Source of the DNA: Flavobacteriales bacterium
GTDB lineage: Bacteria > Bacteroidota > Bacteroidia > Flavobacteriales_D > Crocinitomicaceae
Length of the DNA: 36,545 nucleotides
Assembly (NCBI GenBank): GCA_947474675.1
Contig: CANJKA010000030.1
Span: 1-36,545 of the forward strand
Direction: 5' to 3'
Shown here: positions 26,335 to 35,415 of the stretch, one piece after another
Position numbering within the stretch: the stretch's first letter is position 1
How the letters are laid out: the number at the start of each line of letters is the position of its first letter
The notes under the pieces: generated by a model
What the model saw: only the letters and a program-made list of their open reading frames with translations
Told to the model about the DNA's origin: nothing
Databases searched by the model: none
Made by a program: the position numbers and the translations under genes

Positions 26335-28200
26335 ATGGAATTTTACATTCAATTATTTGTATTGATACCATTAATTGGTTTTATACTTAGCATAATCGTT
26401 CCGAATAAAGAAAAATTAATTTCTTGGATTTCGCTATCAACAGTAGGTATACATTTATTTTTCACTTTAGGATTTATTTGTTTTTGGTCTATGAACGATC
26501 ATCAACCAATTAACTTAAAAGAATTTTCTATCTACAAAGCGAATGGATATGACTTTTTCATTGATTTATACTTTGATAAAATAACAGCCGTATTTACTTT
26601 AATAGGGGCCTTTTTAACCTTTTTAATAGTCGCTTACTGCAGAACATATCTTCATAGAGAAGAAGGATATAAACGTTTTTTTTCCATCATACTTTTCTTT
26701 TATATTGGATTCAATTTTATCATTTTTTCAGGAAATTTTGAAACTCTTTTTATTGGATGGGAAATACTAGGGATCTCCTCTTTTCTTTTAATTGCATTTT
26801 ATAGAGATCGATATTTACCCGTTAAAAATGCTGTTAAAGTCTTTTCAATCTATAGAATTGGTGATGTTGGTGTAATTTTAGCAATGTGGCTGAGTCATCA
26901 TTTATTTCATGAAAATATTACATTTGAAAAGATTAATGATGCTAGTTTAATGCATGAACATTTATTAAATCATAGTTATATTGGTGTAATCATTGCTATT
27001 CTAATATTTATTTCTGCTGCTGCAAAATCTGCTCAATTTCCTTTTTCTTCATGGTTACCAAGAGCAATGGAAGGTCCAACACCTTCAAGTGCAATATTTT
27101 ACGGATCATTATCAATCCATATAGGTGCATTTTTGATGTTAAGAACATTTCCATTTTGGGAAAACCAAACTTCATTTAGAATTTTTGTTGTTGTGATTGG
27201 TATTACAACTACAATAACAGCTATTTTAACATCTAGAGTTCAATCTTCTATCAAAAGTCAAATTGCGTACTCTTCTATTGCACAAATAGGATTAATTTTT
27301 ATTGAAATCGCTTTAGGGTTAGATAATCTTGCACTGATCCATATTTCAGGAAATGCATTTTTAAGAACTTATCAATTATTGGTTTCCCCAACAATCGTTA
27401 GTTATAAAATTCGTGAGCAGTTCTATAATTTTGTTCCTCATATAAAGACAATTGAAGAATCATTTCCTAAAAAATTAGAATATTCTCTTTATATCTTATG
27501 CCTAAAAGAATGGAATTTAGATTCTATAATGTATAAATATTTATGGAATCCATCTAAAAAAATTGGTAGTCGATTAAACTTTTTAACTTTCAAAAATGTT
27601 TACTTTGTTTTTATACCATTATTAATATTAGGTGTTGTATTTAATAATAACCAAGAATATTTAACTCCAAGTATCATTTCATTTCTTCCTGTCTTCTATT
27701 CTTTTATAGGCGTAGCTTGTGTTTTTAAGGCTTTTACAGAAAGAAACAGTGTGCGATTAAGTTGGAGTTTAATTATTTTGAATCACTTTTTTATTGCAAT
27801 GGCAATATCGTATAATGAACATTTTGATAAAATTCACAATTGGTGGTATTTAAGTGGAGTTATTGCATCAGGAATAATTGGATTTATTTTGATCCAAAGA
27901 CTTAGAAATTTAGAAAAATGGATCAGTTTAGATCAGTTTTATGGTCACGCATACGAACACCCAAAAATAACTTTCATTTTTCTAATCGCAAGTCTTGGCC
28001 TAGCTGGATTCCCTATTACACCTTCTTTTATTGGTGAAGATTTAATATTTTCTCACATTCATGAAGATCAAATTTTATTAGCCTTATTTACAGCCTTAAG
28101 TTTTGTCTTGAACGGATTAGCTGTAATTAGAATTTATGCTCGAATCTTCTTAGGTCCAAATGCCAAACAGTACAACGGTAAAACTCAGAGAACACTTTAA
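26335..28200 (+). CDS. dabB: DabB, NuoL-like membrane subunit of the DAB complex
   Basis: This 621-residue protein has some 14 or more membrane helices and belongs to the proton-translocating antiporter family of NuoL and MrpA. Ion-path residues are seen: E143 in FIGWEILGISSF, K231 in SAAAKSAQFPFSSWLPRAME, and H262 in IHIGAFLMLR. The segment SGNAFLRTYQLLVSP is typical of DabB-type NuoL homologues and distinguishes it from respiratory NuoL. It provides the cation gradient coupling for DabA. It starts 2 bp after dabA and ends 37 bp before the SulP gene. There are no other nuo or mrp subunits nearby, in agreement with a two-component DAB complex. Whether protons or sodium are used cannot be told. 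Confidence 0.9.
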   Translation: MEFYIQLFVLIPLIGFILSIIVPNKEKLISWISLSTVGIHLFFTLGFICFWSMNDHQPINLKEFSIYKANGYDFFIDLYFDKITAVFTLIGAFLTFLIVAYCRTYLHREEGYKRFFSIILFFYIGFNFIIFSGNFETLFIGWEILGISSFLLIAFYRDRYLPVKNAVKVFSIYRIGDVGVILAMWLSHHLFHENITFEKINDASLMHEHLLNHSYIGVIIAILIFISAAAKSAQFPFSSWLPRAMEGPTPSSAIFYGSLSIHIGAFLMLRTFPFWENQTSFRIFVVVIGITTTITAILTSRVQSSIKSQIAYSSIAQIGLIFIEIALGLDNLALIHISGNAFLRTYQLLVSPTIVSYKIREQFYNFVPHIKTIEESFPKKLEYSLYILCLKEWNLDSIMYKYLWNPSKKIGSRLNFLTFKNVYFVFIPLLILGVVFNNNQEYLTPSIISFLPVFYSFIGVACVFKAFTERNSVRLSWSLIILNHFFIAMAISYNEHFDKIHNWWYLSGVIASGIIGFILIQRLRNLEKWISLDQFYGHAYEHPKITFIFLIASLGLAGFPITPSFIGEDLIFSHIHEDQILLALFTALSFVLNGLAVIRIYARIFLGPNAKQYNGKTQRTL

Positions 28201-28237
28201 AACAAGCAAACAAACAATATTAGTAAAATATAAAATT

Positions 28238-29878
28238 ATGCCAAAAGAAAATAAAAAAAGAATTCTTCCTAAAGATGGGATTCAAGGTTTAAAAGAAAAC
28301 TTTAGCAGTGATGCTATATCAGGTTTTTTAGTATTCTTATTAGCTCTTCCATTAAGTTTAGGAATTGCTGGTGCAAGTGATTTCCCTCCAATTTATGGAT
28401 TAATATCTGCTATGATTGGAGGAATTGTTGTCGCATTCTTTGCAGGTTCATTGTTGACTATAAAAGGCCCAGCTGCAGGATTAATTGTAATTGTCGCTGG
28501 GTCTGTTTCTGAATTTGGTGGTGGAGAAAATGGATGGCATTTAGCCTTAGGAGCCGTTGTTGTCGCCGGCATTATTCAAATCTTATTTGGTGTATTCAAA
28601 TTAGGCTCATTAAGTAATTTCTTTCCATTATCAGCTGTTCATGGAATGTTGGCTGCTATTGGAATAATAATTATCAGTAAACAAATTCATATAGTATTTG
28701 GAATGAACCCATTAACTCCAGAAGGAAAACCTATGGTTGAACCACTCGAATTACTAAAAGAAATACCGAATACTTTCGCTCATTTCTTTAAGCACAAAGA
28801 AGTCGATGAAGTTGGAATTATAAGTTTAATTATTGTATTTGGATGGCCTTTATTACCTTTTAAAGCAATAAAAAAAATCCCTTCAGCTCTGATCGTATTA
28901 ATTGTTGCTATTCCGTTAGCTAGTTATTTAGGAGTTCAAAACATAGTTGAAGTTAAAAATTCTGATGGAAAAGTAATCGTGGAAGGTTTTGCTCCATTAT
29001 TAGAATTCAAAAAAGGGTTGCTTGATATAATTGGAATTAATGTTAGTTTTGGCGGCTTCTCTCAAATAGGTACATTTATTAAATATGTCATCATGTTTGG
29101 ATTAGTCGGGAGTTTAGAATCACTTTTGACAATTAAGGCTATTGATATGCAAGATCCTTTTAAACGAAAATCAAATTCTAATAAAGATTTAATTGCAGTA
29201 GGTTTAGGAAACGTAATCGCAGGGATTTTAGGAGGATTACCAATGATTAGTGAAGTTGCAAGATCTTCAGCGAATGCAAATAATGGGGCGAAAACAAGAT
29301 GGGCTAATTTTTACCATGGTATTTTCATTTTACTGTTCTTATTGTTTGCTGTACAATTTAGTAATTTGATTCCTAAAGCAGCGCTTTCAGCTATGCTTAT
29401 TGGAGTTGGTTATAAATTGGCTCATCCAAGAGAATTTGGTCACATGGCGAAAATTGGTTGGGATCAAGTTTTTGTTTTCATTACAACGATCATCTTTACA
29501 CTAGCTACTGATTTATTAATAGGTATAGCAGCTGGAATTGTAATTAAATTAATCTTACACCTTATAAATGGTGCACCGATATTTAATTTATTTTCTGCAA
29601 AAACAAAAGTTGACGGACACAAGATAACTGTTCAAGGAGCTGCTGTTTTTAGTAATTTCATTGGAATTCAAAAGAATATAGATCAATTTCCTTTAACAGA
29701 TTCAGTAGTTTTTGATGTAAGACAATGTAAATTAATTGATCATTCCGTAATTGAAAACCTACACCACATCAAAGAAGATTTTAAATCTGAAGGTGGTTCT
29801 TTCACAATTGTTGGTATTGATGAATTTAAGCCGGCAACAAAATCTAAGCATAAACATGCTGCGTTAAAAAAGAAATAA
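28238..29878 (+). CDS. SulP family anion transporter with STAS domain, probable bicarbonate carrier
   Basis: This 546-residue inner-membrane protein of the SLC26/SulP family has a membrane core of about twelve or more helices (SGFLVFLLALPLSLGIAGAS at the first helix, then TIKGPAAGLIVIVAG). A cytosolic STAS-like domain follows at about 458-530 (TDSVVFDVRQCKLIDHSVIE), then a Lys/His-rich tail. SulP carriers move sulfate, bicarbonate or other anions; BicA of cyanobacteria is a bicarbonate example. Lying 37 bp after dabB and 4 bp before a porin gene, it most plausibly imports bicarbonate here, though sulfate or a dicarboxylate is possible. The start at 28238 (MPKENKKR) is preferred: the frame from 28160 lies inside dabB. 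Confidence 0.85.
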   Translation: MPKENKKRILPKDGIQGLKENFSSDAISGFLVFLLALPLSLGIAGASDFPPIYGLISAMIGGIVVAFFAGSLLTIKGPAAGLIVIVAGSVSEFGGGENGWHLALGAVVVAGIIQILFGVFKLGSLSNFFPLSAVHGMLAAIGIIIISKQIHIVFGMNPLTPEGKPMVEPLELLKEIPNTFAHFFKHKEVDEVGIISLIIVFGWPLLPFKAIKKIPSALIVLIVAIPLASYLGVQNIVEVKNSDGKVIVEGFAPLLEFKKGLLDIIGINVSFGGFSQIGTFIKYVIMFGLVGSLESLLTIKAIDMQDPFKRKSNSNKDLIAVGLGNVIAGILGGLPMISEVARSSANANNGAKTRWANFYHGIFILLFLLFAVQFSNLIPKAALSAMLIGVGYKLAHPREFGHMAKIGWDQVFVFITTIIFTLATDLLIGIAAGIVIKLILHLINGAPIFNLFSAKTKVDGHKITVQGAAVFSNFIGIQKNIDQFPLTDSVVFDVRQCKLIDHSVIENLHHIKEDFKSEGGSFTIVGIDEFKPATKSKHKHAALKKK

Positions 29879-29882
29879 TATT

Positions 29883-31253
29883 ATGAGAATATATATTTTA
29901 TTGATCCTAGGGGTAGTTAGTTTAACTATCCCTACGATTGCTCAGCAAACTACATCAACTGAGCAAAAAAAGATTGAATACCCTGAATTCAAAAAGAAAT
30001 TGAATGAATCTGGTTCGCATTATATTAAAGCTACCTTGGTGGGGCAAATTTGGTCACGCTATACAGATTTTAATCCTGGATCTACTTTGAATGGATATAC
30101 CAAGCAATCTCCTTTTGATATTGGAATTCGTAGAGCACGTGTTAATTTCCTTGCTCAACCAACAGATCGTATATTTTTCTATGCTCAATTTGGACAAAAC
30201 AATTTCAATTTGACTTCTAAATTATATGCTGGTGCTTTCATACATGATTTTGTTGGTGAATATAAAATTCATGCAAAGCTTTTATCAATTGGAACTGGTT
30301 TGAGTGGATGGAGTGGACTAACTCGTTTTTCTTCTCCAGGTGCAGGATCTATTTTAGGAGTGGATGCACCTTTATATCAGCAGGTAACAAATGGAATGAT
30401 CGATCAATTTCTTCGTAAATTATCGATTTATGCGAAAGGGAAAATCGGTAAATTGGATTATCGTTTAGCGCTTACAAATCCAATGACGTTCCAATCCAGT
30501 CCTTCTTATGATGCTTCAAAACCGGCAAGTAGTTATATAAGTACAAAAGAAGCGAAGTACTCACTTATGCCTCCTCATCTTCAAACACAAGGTTATTTAA
30601 ATTATCAGTTTTTTGATCAAGAGGATAATACGTTGGCTTACACAGCTGGTACTTATCATGGAAAAAAGAAAATTTTAAATATTGGTGCTGGCTGGATTCA
30701 TCAAAAAGGAGCACTTTGGCATCAAGATGTAACGAATGGTGACACTACTGTTGTTAGCGATAACATGACGCTTCTTGGAGCAGATGTTTTCTTCGAAATG
30801 CCGTTAAGTTCAAAACGAAATGCGATAACTGTATACTCTGCTTTTACTGATTACCAAATGGGGAAAAATTATATCCGAAACCTAGGTGTAATGAATCCTT
30901 CAACTGGTGTGAGTGGAACAAATTCATTAGCAGGTGGAGGAAATGCTGTACCTTTAATTGGAACAGGTCAAACAATTTTTACCCAAATTGCGTATAAATT
31001 TAGAGATAATTTATTACCAGAGCAAGGAAGTATTCAAATCTATGCAAGTGCTCAAATTTCAAAATATCAAGCTTTAAAAGATAATATGATGCTGTATGAA
31101 GGAGGGGTCAATTGGTTGATAAATGGGGATCATCATAGTAAATTGACATTAACTTATCAATCAAGACCAATATTTTACAAAGATTCAAATGGTGATAATG
31201 TAACTAATTCTCGAAGAGGAATGGCAGTTTTACAATATCAGATTTCGTTATAG
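29883..31253 (+). CDS. Outer-membrane beta-barrel porin of the inorganic-carbon operon
   Basis: The 456-residue product has a signal peptide (about 1-20, ends TIAQ) and then regularly alternating strands rich in Tyr, Trp and Gly, such as YIKATLVGQIWSRYTDF and FFYAQFGQNNFN. It ends in the barrel-type motif LQYQISL. It resembles the phosphate-selective porin O/P-like group of Bacteroidota. It is separated from the SulP gene by 4 bp and followed by a strong terminator, so it is the last gene of the dab operon. I infer that it lets bicarbonate or the carrier's anion cross the outer membrane. Specificity is unknown, and the sequence does not show it. Confidence 0.75.
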   Translation: MRIYILLILGVVSLTIPTIAQQTTSTEQKKIEYPEFKKKLNESGSHYIKATLVGQIWSRYTDFNPGSTLNGYTKQSPFDIGIRRARVNFLAQPTDRIFFYAQFGQNNFNLTSKLYAGAFIHDFVGEYKIHAKLLSIGTGLSGWSGLTRFSSPGAGSILGVDAPLYQQVTNGMIDQFLRKLSIYAKGKIGKLDYRLALTNPMTFQSSPSYDASKPASSYISTKEAKYSLMPPHLQTQGYLNYQFFDQEDNTLAYTAGTYHGKKKILNIGAGWIHQKGALWHQDVTNGDTTVVSDNMTLLGADVFFEMPLSSKRNAITVYSAFTDYQMGKNYIRNLGVMNPSTGVSGTNSLAGGGNAVPLIGTGQTIFTQIAYKFRDNLLPEQGSIQIYASAQISKYQALKDNMMLYEGGVNWLINGDHHSKLTLTYQSRPIFYKDSNGDNVTNSRRGMAVLQYQISL

Positions 31254-31269
31254 AATAATTTAAAATTAC

Positions 31270-31300
31270 AGAGGCTTTCATTTCTGAAAGCCTCTTTTTT
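31270..31300 (+). terminator. Strong Rho-independent terminator after the porin gene
   Basis: A perfect 11-bp stem, AGAGGCTTTCA (31270-31280) with TGAAAGCCTCT (31285-31295), has a TTTC loop and a run of T to 31300. Confidence 0.92.
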
Positions 31301-31315
31301 ATGTCAAAAAAACTT

Positions 31316-31413
31316 ATTCACCGCATAAAAAAGTGAGAATAATTTTAAAATGCGGAGAATAAATAGTATTTTTAACGCATAATGTGCGGAGATTAGATTG
31401 ATTAATCACCGCA
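31316..31413 (+). promoter_or_regulatory. Array of TGCGGAGA-type half-sites upstream of fic
   Basis: Four half-sites lie in the 112 bp before the Fic start. They are ATTCACCGCAT (31316-31326, inverted), ATGCGGAGAAT (31350-31360), TGCGGAGATTA (31385-31395) and TAATCACCGCA (31403-31413, inverted). A degenerate fifth, ACGCAT (31375-31380), is also present. They form two dyads with about 34 bp and 18 bp between half-site centres. The layout fits an operator for a dimeric DNA-binding protein, possibly the wing-helix tail of the Fic protein itself. Confidence 0.55.
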
Positions 31414-31427
31414 AGACTATATAAATT

Positions 31428-32528
31428 ATGAGTTTCTACATCTATCAAAAAACAAAATGGCCTCAATTTTATTGGGAAAATGATACTTTCATGGCTTCAC
31501 TGAGTACCGTTAGAAACTTACAAGGAAAACTTTTAGGTAAAATGGAATCAGTTGGATTTGCATTAAAAAGTGAAGCATTTTTACAAACATTAACGTTGGA
31601 TGTATTAAAATCAAGTGAAATAGAAGGTGAAATATTACATCCTGAACAAGTTCGATCTTCTATAGCAAGACATTTAGGAATGGATGTAGCAGGATTAGTT
31701 TCATCAGATAGAAATGTAGACGGTGTTGTTGAAATGTTATTGGATGCGACTCAATTATATGAAAACAAACTAACAAAAGAGAGATTATTCAATTGGCATT
31801 CTTCATTATTTCCTACAGGTAGAAACGGAATGTACAAATTAAAAGTCGGTAATTGGAGAGACGATTCTCAAGGAGCAATGCAGGTGGTTTCAGGTGCAAT
31901 GGGGAAAGAAATTGTACATTATCAAGCCCCAAGTGCTGATAAAATAGAAACTGAAATGGAATCTTTTTTCAATTGGTTCAATACTGAGAACAGCCTTGAG
32001 CCGGTTTTAAAAGCAGCAATAGCTCATTTTTGGTTTGTTACTATACATCCATTTGAAGATGGAAATGGTAGGATTGCTCGAGCAATAACAGACATGCTTT
32101 TAGCAAGATCTGATGGAAGTAATCAACGATTCTATAGTATGTCGGCTCAAATAAAACTTGAAAGAAAAGTATATTATGAAATATTAGAAAAATGTCAAAA
32201 AAGAGACTTGGATATTACGAAATGGATAGAATGGTTTCTAACTTGCTTAACGAATTCTCTAAAAGAAACAGATACTATTTTGGTAAAAGTATTACATAAA
32301 CATTATTTTTGGCTAGAAAATAATCATCTCATTTTCAATGAACGTCAAAAATCGATATTAAATAAATTACTTGATGGATTTGATGAGAAATTAACATCTT
32401 CTAAGTGGGCAAAAATAAATAAATGTTCAGCAGATACTGCATTAAGAGACATCCAAGATTTAATAACTAAAGAAATACTTCGGAAAGAATTAGCAGGAGG
32501 AAGAAGTACGAATTACGAATTAATTTAA
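31428..32528 (+). CDS. Class II Fic protein (DUF4172 N-terminus, C-terminal winged helix)
   Basis: This 366-residue protein likely transfers AMP (or another nucleotide part) to a target hydroxyl group. The Fic core motif HPFEDGNGRIAR is complete at 207-218, with catalytic H207. An N-terminal DUF4172-type domain carries the inhibitory-helix signature SxxxEG (S62-SEI-E66-G67), which keeps class II Fic enzymes shut off in the resting state. The last 70 or so residues (KSILNKLLDGF, CSADTALRDIQDLI) look like a winged-helix DNA-binding unit. The gene follows an array of repeated TGCGGAGA half-sites, so autoregulation is likely. No antitoxin gene is adjacent, consistent with the built-in inhibitory helix. 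The target is unknown. Confidence 0.9.
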   Translation: MSFYIYQKTKWPQFYWENDTFMASLSTVRNLQGKLLGKMESVGFALKSEAFLQTLTLDVLKSSEIEGEILHPEQVRSSIARHLGMDVAGLVSSDRNVDGVVEMLLDATQLYENKLTKERLFNWHSSLFPTGRNGMYKLKVGNWRDDSQGAMQVVSGAMGKEIVHYQAPSADKIETEMESFFNWFNTENSLEPVLKAAIAHFWFVTIHPFEDGNGRIARAITDMLLARSDGSNQRFYSMSAQIKLERKVYYEILEKCQKRDLDITKWIEWFLTCLTNSLKETDTILVKVLHKHYFWLENNHLIFNERQKSILNKLLDGFDEKLTSSKWAKINKCSADTALRDIQDLITKEILRKELAGGRSTNYELI

Positions 32529-32537
32529 ATTAAAAAC

Positions 32538-33056
32538 ATGAACTATTTTAACCAACAATCAGAAAGAATTCAATTCAGAAAATTAACAATGAAAGATGTT
32601 GAATCTTGGTCTGAATTCTTTTATAACAATGATCGATTAGAATTTTTAGGAATTCCAGATCTTACAAAAGATAAAACTGAAATTGCAACTGAATGGATTA
32701 GTATGCAATTAGATAAATACGAAAAACATGGATTAGGTCATTTAGCATTGATTGAAAAATCTACTCAAGAATTTATTGGAATGGCAGGTATTCACCCAAG
32801 AGTGGTTCTTGAAAAAGATGTTTTTGAAATTGCCTATTCTTTAAAACCAAAATATTGGGGTAAAGGATTTGCTTCTGAAGCTGCACAACAATTAAAGAAA
32901 TTTGGCTTAGAAACTAAAATGTCAGATTCCTTTATATCCATTATACACATAGAAAATCGTGATTCAATAAAAGTTGCAAAAAGAAACGAAATGGAAATAA
33001 TTAATGAGATAAATTATCTAGGAATGGAAGTTTTTGTATTTGGAAATAAAAAATAA
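32538..33056 (+). CDS. GNAT family N-acetyltransferase (RimJ/RimL-like)
   Basis: This 172-residue cytosolic protein carries the GNAT acetyl-CoA binding pattern YWGKGFASEA at 106-115, with the preceding strand EIAYSLKP and the later SIIHIENRDSIKVAKR. This is the layout of the Acetyltransf_3 (RimJ/RimL) group, which acetylates protein N-termini, small molecules or antibiotics. Its start is 9 bp after the Fic stop, so the pair should be co-transcribed. A functional link between them is not established; the substrate is unknown. Confidence 0.85.
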   Translation: MNYFNQQSERIQFRKLTMKDVESWSEFFYNNDRLEFLGIPDLTKDKTEIATEWISMQLDKYEKHGLGHLALIEKSTQEFIGMAGIHPRVVLEKDVFEIAYSLKPKYWGKGFASEAAQQLKKFGLETKMSDSFISIIHIENRDSIKVAKRNEMEIINEINYLGMEVFVFGNKK

Positions 33057-33064
33057 AGATCTAT

Positions 33065-33094
33065 TTCTTGGTTCATTTATTGTAAATCCAAGAA
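33065..33094 (+). terminator. Probable terminator hairpin after the GNAT gene
   Basis: TTCTTGG (33065-33071) pairs with CCAAGAA (33088-33094), extended by ATTTA/TAAAT inside a 3-nt bulge. A T-run follows only after a short gap, so efficiency is uncertain. Confidence 0.45.
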
Positions 33095-33144
33095 TCTTCC
33101 ATTTTTGAAATTTTATTTTCTAATATTTTAACTAATTTCAAGCT

Positions 33145-35415
33145 ATGATAAAATACGCTATTATTTCAGTTATAACTTTTTTAGTTTGTTCAAATACAAA
33201 CATTGCTCAAACTATTTCTAAAACAATTTGCCCTATAATACCAACTCCTGGTGCTTATCAAACTACTTTAGGGAAATTTGAAATTCTAGAAAATGAAATC
33301 TTAATCGATTCAAAAAACTTACCTAAAATTGTTGGAGAATACTTGAAAAATCAGCTTCAAATGGCTTTTTCAATTACAGCAAACTTACAAGAAAATCACG
33401 GTGTCGTGCATTTTAACAAACTAATGAATGTTCCGCAAAATTCCTACTCAATTGATGTTGCAACTGATATTACTATCAATTATAGCACAGACGAAAGTTG
33501 TTTTTACGCTATAAATTCACTTTTACAATTAATTGAAGGTCAAAAAAATGAATACTATATCCTTAAAAGTTTTGTAAGTGATTCTCCTAAATTCGAATGG
33601 AGAGGTTTACACTTAGATGTTAGTCGACATTTTTATACAGTTGATGAAGTAAAACATTTTATCGACTTAATGGCCCTGTATAAATTCAATAAATTTCACT
33701 GGCACTTAACAGATGATCAAGGCTGGAGAATAGAAATTAAACAATTTCCAAAATTAACAGAGATCGGTGCTTGGAGAGATAGTACACTAATTGGCCACTA
33801 TAATGATGTACCAAGAGTTTATGAAAAAAAACGAACTGGTGGATTTTACACACAAGAACAAATCAAAGAAGTGGTAGAATATGCTTCAAAAAGATTTATT
33901 TCTGTTATACCTGAAATTGAAATGCCTGGACATAGTCGAGCTGCACTAGCTGCCTATCCTGAATATTCTTGTACTGGAAAACAACAAGAAGTTCCAGGTT
34001 TATGGGGTGTTTTTGATGACATCTATTGTTCAAAGCCTGAAACAATTGAGTTCATGAAGAAAATTTTAGAAGAGATTATTCCTTTATTCCCTTCTGAATA
34101 CGTACATATTGGCGGAGACGAAGCTCCAAAAACTCGTTGGCATGAATGCCCTAAATGTCAAAAAAATATTAAAGACAATAATCTAAAAGATGAACATGAA
34201 TTACAATCGTATTTCATTCGTCAAATGGATACTTTCCTTACTTCTAAAGGAAAAAAACTAATTGGTTGGGATGAAATATTAGAAGGAGGACTTTCACCAA
34301 ATGCAACAGTTATGTCTTGGAGAGGTGAAGAAGGTGGAATTGATGCTGCAAAACAAAAACATTTTGTCGTTATGTCTCCTTCAGGATATTGCTATTTCGA
34401 TCATTATCAAAGCGGAAGAGAAAATGAACCATTAGCAATTGGAGGATTTTTGCCTTTAGAAAAGGTTTATCAATTCAATCCAATCCCAAAAGATTTACCT
34501 CTAGAATATCACTATTACATTTTAGGTGGTCAAGCTAATTTGTGGACTGAATACATTCAAGATATGGATAAATTAGAATACATGACTTTTCCAAGAGCAA
34601 TTGCGTTATCTCAAGGATTGTGGTGTCGAAATCAAAAACCATCATTTGAAGATTTTCAAACCATTTTATTGAATAAGCAACTCCCCTATCTTGATCGATT
34701 CAACGTCAATTATTCAAAAGCAGTTTTTTATCCAAAAACAGAAATAATCAGAACAAAAAAAGGAGTTGGATTAATCGTTTCTTCTACAAAAAAAAGTGAA
34801 ATTTTCAATGTTCATATCAATTTTGATGGCTCTCCTTATGGTTGGGGAGGTGGAAATGTAACTTCAAATGACACCACTTTTTTAGATCGACACATCTATA
34901 ACTCGACGTTTATTATAACAATAACCTCATCCGATTCGACAAAAACTGTTTTTAATTTTAATTCTAGCACAACGAATGGTTTTCCTTTAGAATTAATAAC
35001 AAAACCAAACACTAAATTCAATGTCAGAGGAGATTTAGCATTAGTGGACGGAATAAAAGGAAAACGTCCTTGGAAAGGAGATCAGTGGCTAGGCTATTCA
35101 GAAGATACAATTGTTTTTATTTTAGATTTAACATCTAAGAGAGAAATTAAAAATTTCAAACTCGGATTTTTAGAAGCGAAAGGATCTTGGATTTATCTTC
35201 CTGAAACAGTTCAAATTTCAGTTTCTAGTGATAAAAAAAAGTGGGCTGTTTTGAAACCATCTAAAGCGACCGAATATTTTTCTCAGGTCGTAAATAAAAA
35301 AGGAAGGTATATTCGTGTTCAAGTTCTTGCAAAAACAAAAATACCTGTCGGTTCAGATGGTGAAGGAACAACTCCATGGACATTTATGGATGAATTAGAA
35401 ATCGAATTCAAATGA
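33145..35415 (+). CDS. GH20 beta-N-acetylhexosaminidase with C-terminal carbohydrate-binding-like domains
   Basis: This 756-residue exported enzyme has a signal peptide at 1-22 (NTNIAQ). The domain order is a GH20b-like domain (about 25-145), the GH20 TIM barrel (about 148-495), a linker beta-domain (535-610) and a C-terminal F5/8-type beta sandwich (about 620-756). The catalytic pair is D325-E326 in HIGGDEAPK. Other sugar-binding residues seen are HWHLTDDQGW (185-194), W375 and W392, and W467 in GGQANLWTEY. GH20 enzymes remove terminal GlcNAc or GalNAc by substrate-assisted catalysis, as needed for chitin, glycoprotein or peptidoglycan scavenging. The stop overlaps the cutC start as ATGA, so they are translationally coupled. 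Confidence 0.95.
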   Translation: MIKYAIISVITFLVCSNTNIAQTISKTICPIIPTPGAYQTTLGKFEILENEILIDSKNLPKIVGEYLKNQLQMAFSITANLQENHGVVHFNKLMNVPQNSYSIDVATDITINYSTDESCFYAINSLLQLIEGQKNEYYILKSFVSDSPKFEWRGLHLDVSRHFYTVDEVKHFIDLMALYKFNKFHWHLTDDQGWRIEIKQFPKLTEIGAWRDSTLIGHYNDVPRVYEKKRTGGFYTQEQIKEVVEYASKRFISVIPEIEMPGHSRAALAAYPEYSCTGKQQEVPGLWGVFDDIYCSKPETIEFMKKILEEIIPLFPSEYVHIGGDEAPKTRWHECPKCQKNIKDNNLKDEHELQSYFIRQMDTFLTSKGKKLIGWDEILEGGLSPNATVMSWRGEEGGIDAAKQKHFVVMSPSGYCYFDHYQSGRENEPLAIGGFLPLEKVYQFNPIPKDLPLEYHYYILGGQANLWTEYIQDMDKLEYMTFPRAIALSQGLWCRNQKPSFEDFQTILLNKQLPYLDRFNVNYSKAVFYPKTEIIRTKKGVGLIVSSTKKSEIFNVHINFDGSPYGWGGGNVTSNDTTFLDRHIYNSTFIITITSSDSTKTVFNFNSSTTNGFPLELITKPNTKFNVRGDLALVDGIKGKRPWKGDQWLGYSEDTIVFILDLTSKREIKNFKLGFLEAKGSWIYLPETVQISVSSDKKKWAVLKPSKATEYFSQVVNKKGRYIRVQVLAKTKIPVGSDGEGTTPWTFMDELEIEFK

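Noticed and set aside
28160..28237. Upstream start of the SulP gene inside dabB
   Set aside because: The added residues are basic and unlike the family; ATG 28238 starts a normal SulP N-terminus.
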